Notes under the pieces: generated by a model | The model's database searches: none | What the model was told of the DNA's origin: nothing | The model's input: the letters and a program-made list of their open reading frames with translations, nothing else | Position numbers and translations under genes: made by a program | Shown here: piece after piece, positions 49,401 to 58,400 of the stretch | Numbering within the stretch: position 1 is the first letter of the stretch | Layout: every line of letters begins with the position of its first letter | NCBI GenBank assembly: GCA_014773175.1 | Contig: VXCM01002788.1 | Location: 1 to 64,000, forward strand | Length of the DNA: 64,000 bases | Direction: 5' to 3' | Origin: Lucifuga dentata | Taxonomy: Eukaryota > Chordata > Actinopteri > Ophidiiformes > Bythitidae

Positions 49401-52400
49401 GAGTTTGTTCTTGTTCCTTTGGTAATGACACTGATTTAGGCTATGCCATGTTTATATGTGATGCAGCATCCTGTCATAACATGTAATAATGCTATATCCT
49501 ATTCATGTCTCTGCAGTTAGTGTTATAACTGTCATAGGTGTTGATCCTCGTGTTAAATCATTTTATTCCACTCGATAAAAGTTCTGTCACTGTGAAAATG
49601 GGCTGGTTACGTCAAATAACGCAGCCTACAGCCCTAGTGTCATGGTGAGGTTATTAGAAGGTGGTTTAATTGCGGGAAGATAGCACTGAAGGCTTAAGTG
49701 TAAAATACACGCCTGCCACTGATTTAAACTATTTTCCATAGGTAATGGTAATGAGTAGTATTTCTGCCCCTGGAAATTTCCTTCTCTGGAATCAAATTTG
49801 AATTTCTTGTGAAGAAAGCTGACCCCCCGATTTGCTTTGTGAAATTTGGTAATAAAAACTTGGCTTATACTCGAGTATATACAGTAAGTANCCCCGATTT
49901 GCTTTGTGAAATTTGGTAATAAAAACTTGGCTTATACTCGAGTATATACAGTAAGTAAAAGTACCTTAATTTTAACATTCAACCTCATAAACATAAGCAC
50001 ACCACCAGACTGTAGGATAAGATAATTTGTTGTTGTTATTATAACACTTTCTCAACCCAAAGTGTCTTGCATACCTGACATTTAGGACCTTATTAATCTC
50101 TTTGTATAAATTTCAAGATACATACAGGCAGTCCCCGACTTATGAACGTCTGACTTACGAACAACCCATACTTATGAACTGACTGCCATAAAGCCTATTA
50201 AATTAAAAATTTGAGTTGCATATAATGATTCGTAATAATGAACGCTGCACTACTTTACAACGCATGTCAAAACATTGCACGTCGTCAGTGGTCGCTATTT
50301 TAAGTCGGATCATACTCGCTGTAAACACTGTGTTGTGTGTGTTGTTCCTGTTTTGCCTTTTTTTCTTTTTTGTAAGCTTCGTAACCATGCCTCCAAAGCA
50401 TAAATCCAGTTTCTTATGCATAGAAAGGTAAAATATATACGCTAGATATGCACCTTATGTAACTGTTCCAACTTACGAACAAATCCGACTTTTGAACAGC
50501 CGTGGGAACGGAACTCATTCGTAACCCAGGGACTACATGTATATTGACAACAATTTTAAGCGAGAAAACACCCGGCCTCTTTGTTGAGTTTCAACTCTGA
50601 GAAGGGGCTAGTTGATATGTTGTCAAAGTCAAGTTCATTCTAAAAAGATGAACCATCTAATGGTCATTTATGAGAATCATTGATAAGAAAGAAGAGGAAG
50701 CTGTTGAAAAAGCTTCTGCCTGTGGGAAAAAAAATCTTTTGAAAGACTTCTTTTGTCTGTCAATTACATGATACAGTTTATTTTAATAAAGAATTTGGTG
50801 TTCTTTTTTCATTTCGGTGTCTATTTTGAATTTTTTTTTTTTTTGTAATGCTTTAATAGGGAAAAAACAAAAACAAAAAAACACTGATCCATTTCTCTTC
50901 TCCTTTGATGCAGCACCACTCTGCACACTGAATGAAACAGGTCATACTGCCTCTTTAAGGCCCCTCTCATAAAGCTTGCTCAGTTCTAAATATTCAGGCT
51001 TCAGCTAGCAATACCCACTGGTTGTGAAACATGGGGTGACTGGCTAAGTACTCGCTCTCTTTGTATACACTGTGGGTGTGTCTACTCAGATGTTACATGT
51101 CTATAAAAATATTTAAGAACCTCAATACTATAAAAATGAGGGAAAACTGGAAAATATGCAGTCATTTGGGTCCCGAGGACCACAATTGAGAACGTTGACC
51201 ATTTTTAAACAAACTGTTATCAAAAAAGTACCCGTTTTATTAAGTTATAGACATATTGTACCTCATCTTTTATAACTGATTACAGCATCTGTGGCTGAAA
51301 GGCAACATGGCTAATGAACAGTGAGTCAGAAATAATTTCTACCTTCATTAAAAAAGAGATTATACACAGTCCCAGTAGCTAAATCATATTCAATAGGCCA
51401 CATCACAGTGACACGTCATTATCTACTGTAGATTGAGGGCACTGAGACCATTTTGCCCTCAAGCATTTAGACACAAAACTGCAGCAGCGTAGAGCATCTG
51501 GTTGATGGTATGCCAAAGACAGCACAGACTTCAAAAATGTAGCTCACTGAAAAAGTCATACGCATAAGTAAGTACAACAAAAAAGGTAACATATTTTGTT
51601 AAACATTACAGGTTTTAACAATGGAGAATTTTTGGAGGGCTGGATTTGTCTTCAGGTTTGTCTTCAATGCCCAGGCCATGTTTGAGATAATCATCGTTTT
51701 CAAAATCATTTGCCAAAAAATGGCTTCACCTTTGACTTTTTCAGCCTTTCTAAATAGAAATTGAGAATTGGTGATCTGAGATTCTATGCTCAACGACATG
51801 GCTAATGTGCCTTAAAAGCACACATTACAGAGAGGTTTTTCTGCCTTTATAGTAACTGAGGCAATTCTGTTTAACGTTAGATTTCACATAGTATGGGGTC
51901 AAAGCAGTAGGGTTAGGGTTAATTCAATTTCAATTCATCAGCCTCAATCGATCAATACAGTCAGTTTACAAAGTTCTGTCTACTCTGATAAAAGTGGACT
52001 TTGATTTATCTGAGCAGTCTCCTAAATAACAATTAGACAGAATCATATTGAGAGCAATGATGTCAAAGAAAAGTCTTAGCTCAACATGAGGCTTCCCATG
52101 ATGGGAAAAGCTCCTGAACATCATTTGCAAAGAAGGCACATCAATATTTAGTACAGTTCCTCTTTTATTTGCCCTTTAACATCTTTATCCATTTTCACTT
52201 CTTTCTTTTATGGATCCAGACCTGAAACACAAAGGCTCATATGTGCGATTTCTAATGACACTTTATCTCAGCCAGTCTACACTCTCATCCTTGCATCATA
52301 AAGGCAAGCATGGAAAGAGAGACCTTATCCTGTTACAGAAGCTATTTGGTTTAACAGCTCAGGCCAGTCCATAGTAAATAAGTGACTGTTGGCCAGGAAA

Positions 52401-55400
52401 TCTAATAGAAAACTATTACTAAGCCACCTCCATAGATGGACTGACCTCAGAGATATTATTACCCCAGGATGGTAACACTCATCTAGCATGTGAATGCAGG
52501 GGAAGAACAAATATAAAAATCAATAGCTGGGAGTGGGCTAGTTTACAAAAAGTATATTGTACATTAACATTAAAGATGACAATTACATCAGTAATACTAA
52601 ATCACTAAAAGTGTTTGTCTCCTGCAAAAACTTTGAATATTACATCCACCATTGCTGCTGAGAACTACTGGCAAGTTGTCATTGCTTAATAAGTACAAAA
52701 AAAACACATAACATGCTCACTGAGATAATTTTTGAAGCTCGGTTTTGAATTATAATAATGTAGATATATGGAGCTATATGCTTAGCATTTCTCTATGTAT
52801 TGCTTCCAGGAACATCAGTTTTTCCTGATGTTCTCCTTCAAAATATGTGCACTGAAGAGGATTAAAGCCGCAGTATGCTTTATCCGAACTGGCCTCTCCA
52901 ACCTGGTTGGAGACTTATCTTTGTTTCTGTAATCTCAACACACGATTGTTCATATAAATGAGAATAACAGCAGAAAATTTCACTTTTGGAGAGGTGAGGG
53001 GCTATTAAAAGAAATTCTGAGTCTTTGTATTTTTTATTATGTCTGCTGGATTGTAAACAGGGATATAAATAGGAATAATAGGGCACAGAGCTTGAGGGAA
53101 AATTAAAACCCTCCCCACTTTTACACCTCACCAATCCTGGCCAGTCATTGTGCAAAGCAGGTGTTGGGCAGAGTTGGAGAGTTACAAATTTTGCAGATGC
53201 AGGAACTCCCCCCCCCCACCCCAGTTTTAAACTGAATGCAAATAGACAAATTGGACTGACAATTTTCACTGGTTTCAACTGCGTTCTGTAGCCTGCCTAA
53301 GAGATTTTAAAGTTGAAAGTACTGCAGTTTATGGTAGAACACTCCATCTGTGCTTTATTTACTTTGCGTGTTTTTTTTTTTGNTTTTTTTTTTGTTTGTT
53401 TTTTTTTAACTTAGTTGCAGATAGTAATATCATGGCTCAAACAACGCTACCTTTCTAAAGGCGTCCACATCTCAAATACAGTAATTCTCTGGATTTCCCC
53501 CTTAATGCCACCATTTTGCCCACAATATCATCATTGCACATCACTTTCAATCTGTCATTTTATAGCACTCAGTCGCAGCAGTGCTGTGTGGCAGAGATGA
53601 CAATATATCTTCCCTTCAGCCCATTTCCTGTCTGCTGCCTGCAAGACTGAACTGTGAATATTGTTGTCAATAGTTTCATTGCTGTAGTTTATTGCAAGTC
53701 TTAATAACTAATAACAAATACTGCAGCCTTAAGGATCATTAAACATTTTTTACTGTTATGTATTTACGCTCTGTCAACCATATTAAACATACAAATCTCC
53801 TCCATTAAGAAGGAGAAGTAGAAAAGGTTAAATGTTGGTTTGCTTTCGCCTCAAAAAAAAAAAATAAAAAAAATAAAACTCACAACCATGCACTTACGCA
53901 TACTACCATCAGTCATTAAACCTGTAATTAGAAGAAAGTTCACTTTAAATCACACTGAGCTACAATGGAAGTCATGGTTGCATGTGGAGAGACTTAGAAA
54001 TGGGCTCTACTTATACGACAACATGCCCATATCAATTACCAATTTAGAAAGAGGACAAGAAAAGACAGAAAAAAAAAACGATGACAACATTACATAATTG
54101 CTCATTAATCCACTCAATAATAACTGAAATAGTTCTTACCTGGATCTTGATCGGCCATGAAAAGTTGCTGACGTAGACATAAAAGGTGATATTGGGGTTG
54201 CTTCTAAAGGTGAACTTCTCACAAGAGAAGCTGTCTCTGTACTCCTTGATGTTAGTTTTGGACACGATGGGCACCTCCTCTCCAGAGATGGTTCCAGCTG
54301 TCAGGTAAAAAGTTCATTTTAACACATTGCCATTTGTGCACAGACAAACTCACCTAGGTTTTGTAAATAAAACTGGACCGACAATAATTTATAACCACAA
54401 CTGCATTCTAATTAACGCCATTGTGCCATTCGTAACAAAAAGAAGGCTCTCACAAACTATTATCTGATTATGTCTTTCGCAATTTAAACATCTTTTTTAA
54501 TGACATGAAATTGGTTGTATTATTATAGTGTAATTGTGCATGTCCATGATTTTTCATTGTTCAATAATGAAAGAAATGGGAACTGTAAAGAGACTCTTAA
54601 TTACCGCTGCCCATTGGTCATGACTGGGACATGTTCATGCATTAGTATTTGAAGCCATATCTCCATTATCAGCTAATGTGTGCAGTATATTCAAACCTCT
54701 GTAAGGATGCAGAATTTGGCATTTTGCATGAAGGAAACAAAGACAGTTGGACTATTTGTTACAGGTACTCATTTGTATGTTCAATATTCACAAAACCTAA
54801 ATACTACCTACATACATGCTATACATGTTACATTACTGACGATCAATTTTCAAAACATAAAAACACAGTGTATATTAGGTGTTTCTGTTATTTTGCTAAA
54901 CCCCCTAATCTTTTAAAATCAAATATTCAGGTGCCACACCCATCTTAAAATTCAATATTTCACCTGCTAACATCTACTGTATGTCCAAATGTAGAAGGGA
55001 CGGTTAGTTTGAATTTCTCCAAAAAAGCTGTCTTCTCCTGGAACTATATTCCCTGGCGGAGAAATAACTGCAGCTCCATATTGGACCAGTTAAATAAAGT
55101 TAAATTTAATAGACGTTGTGTTCACTGTGATGGATTATTTATCTTGAGCTCATTTAAAGTTGATTTTAATGGCATACTGGAAGGAATAGAAACCAGTGGT
55201 TGTCTGGAAGGTAGGAAAAACACTTTCCACTCAGTAGCATGTTTTAGGAAATGGTTGTTGGTAACGTAATGTGTATGCAGGTTGCATAAATTGGTCCTTG
55301 TTTTACTTTACATCAGTGAAAATGCTGTTTAATAAAGCACTTAAAACCACAACTCTTAAAAAAATTCAATTTCCCATCTATCTTAATGTTTCAAGCTATT

Positions 55401-58400
55401 TTTTATTCTATTCATGTCAGTGGGTCCCCACCATTGACATTCCAAACCACATCTCTGAAACAAAAGAACTGAAAATGACAGCTTGAGTGTAGCTACGTGA
55501 GCACGTTTATCTTAATTGAAATCACCCATCCCCCCTCCCCACCATTACCCACAGACGCTTCAGAAGAGGCTCCCGGTCCTTCTGAGACACAGTATCTTTG
55601 CAGCAAGAGGGGACCCAACTTCAAATATTACTGACAGAGCTGAGAAAAGGTTAAGGTGGTGTAGAGGAGCGCAGGTTGTCTTACTGGTTGGAAAATGTCA
55701 ATGCTGTGGGGACAGAGAAAGTGGCAGAGGACTAAGGGGGGGGGNNNNNNNNNNNNNNNNNNNNNNNNNNNNNNNNNNNNNNNNNNNNNNNNNNNNNNNN
55801 NNNNNNNNNNNNNNNNNNNGGGGGGGGGGGGGGGCAAGAGATAAAGAGCATCACTGGACAGCTACCAGCATCCTTTGGTGGCTTTTCTGGGGACCAAAAA
55901 TATAAATATCCACTCAACGGTGGATACATTACTGTCATGCATTAAATACATGGTTGCATTAATAAAGACCAGGCAATCAAGATTTTGTCAGATTTTGTTG
56001 GAAACAATGGATACTTATAATGGGCAGCTACAGAAAATTACCAACTAGATGGCAAAAATGCACACTTACATTCCATTGCCACTAGATAGCAACAATTCAG
56101 GACCATACCAGTGATAGTGCATGTTTGAGCCCAATATATACAACCCACTTACTTTGTTACTGCCAGCCATTTTGCAAAACACAATAGTGGAGCGGTAAAT
56201 ATTTGAATTGTTTTTCCTAACTTCCAGACTGTTAGTTATTAGTTACAATTCGTTCAGTTTTAGTTTAGTTTCAATTCATTCAGATGTGCTATAAAAATCA
56301 CCTTGTAGAGACTTGAAACACACTTGGGATAAGTAATCCATCACAGCTAACACCTTGTCTATTCAATTTTTATTGAAGTAACTTTATTGAGCAACGTGGA
56401 GCTGTGCGGAGACAATGTACAATATGTCTCCGCCAGGGAATATAGTACCAGGAGAAGATGGCTTTTACCAAGAAATTAGAAATGACCATCTCTTCTACAG
56501 ATGTACATGTTAGCAGGTGAAACATTGACTGTGAAGGTGGGTGTAACACCTGAAAAATTGATTTTGAAAGATGATTATTAACCGACTTAGCTAAGAATGA
56601 ATGAAACCTACTTTCAAATTAATTCCTTATTTATTGTTCACTCATGCTTGAATCAATATATAAATAAGTTCAAGTACCCACCTGTTGATCCCACCGACCA
56701 GGTGATATTGAGATTGAAGTTGTTGGATGCATTAATAGACATGTCCAAGTTCTTGTTGGCCTTTGAAGGGTTAATATAAAACACAAAAAATATTCATCTG
56801 ATTAAGAAGATGGCCGTTAGAAAATTAAAAAGGCACAAAAGCTATAGTGCATCAGTTCTATGGTTTTATAATAATGAATTAATTGTAGCAAAATAGCAGA
56901 TTCCCTCAAAATTTACAGAAAAAAACTATTCTACAATTCATATTAATGTATTCTGTGTGTAAATACTAAGGCTTCGATCTTCCATTTAAAAAGTAGAGGC
57001 ATGTTCCCTGATTCCATTTCCTCCTAAGCATCAATCAGTCCGTGTCTTCTACATCCATTTGTAGTGTTTCTACCTGAAATTAAATAAGTTGAACTGGTAT
57101 TTCCCTGTCCCTGAACTCCTGCACCATACTTACCTGCTCAGGTGAGGCCATAAAATTGATGGCTGTGTAGTGACGGTCATCTTCCTGGATGAGACTGAAG
57201 GTGAACTGGTAGTCGATCAGGAGATTGTCTAGTGAGGGTGTTGGGGGAGAAAAGTCAAGTCAGGTATGGTTCATAAATGTGATCAAAGAAACATCTAAGC
57301 AACACAATTGAATAAAGTTCTACACAATATACAGTGAAAACATTTCTGTGATCAAACCCAACGGCAGCATACAGGGTGTACAACTTTCACAAGTATGAAT
57401 AAACAACCCTAAAAACATGGTGAAAAAAATGTGAAATTATCGATAAACAGGAAATTTTCAGATACCAATACAACTACTATTATTAACTACTACACTATAT
57501 ACTGCATTATTATCTACTTAAAAGGGGCAATGATTGCAAGAGCAGTTTGGGAGATTAATAAAAGGGACTAAAATCAGCAACCACTGTGAGAATTCAACAA
57601 ATACCCGGGATAACGTCACAATGAGCATGTATTACTCCGAATAGGACACAGTTGGCCTTTTAGATTGTGGAGAGTATCGTGTTTGCGATCCTCCAAAATA
57701 AAGTGGAAAAATCCCTGTGGGCCTTAGTTTCTGCCTTCCCTCATTGAGAGTGGTGTCATGGTTTGGCATTTCAAAGAAACCTTGGCTACAGCCCTGTTAT
57801 CCATAGTGGAATGGTGAAAGGGTGATAACAAATCACCGTGAAGGACAGGACTCCACATTCACACATCATGCAAATACACACACAAGCACCAGTATGTGCT
57901 TATTGTGCTGAATGTGCCTTAATCTCTCTAGCTTAAAGGACCATACCGGCGATCATGCATGTTTGAGCCCAATATATGCAACCTATTTGTTATGCTACTG
58001 ACAACCATTCCAAAACATAAAACCATATTTTAGTTTTACTGTTATTTTTTCAAATCCCCTAATCTTTCAAAATTAACTGTTGAGGTGATACAGCAACCTT
58101 AAAATTCAATGGTTCGCCTTCTAATGCTTATACACGCTGGGACTATATTCCCTGGCAGACATTGTCTTGCAGTTCCATGTTAGATTGGTAAAATAAAATT
58201 ACTTTGACAAAGAAAAAATAGTAATAATAGGCATACTGTTTTGCTGTGATGGATTACATATCTCAAACGTGTTTCAAGTCTCTACAAGTTGATTTTAATA
58301 ACATACTGGAATAAACTGAAACCAGTGACAGTCTGGAAGGGAGGAACGGTTCTAATATTTAGTATATTCTGGGAAAATGGTTGTCAGTAACGTAACATGG

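Noticed and set aside
52880..53278. 132-codon open reading frame on the - strand
   Set aside because: No known domain, lies inside an atrnl1 intron with a C-run encoding low-complexity residues, and has no splice or context support.
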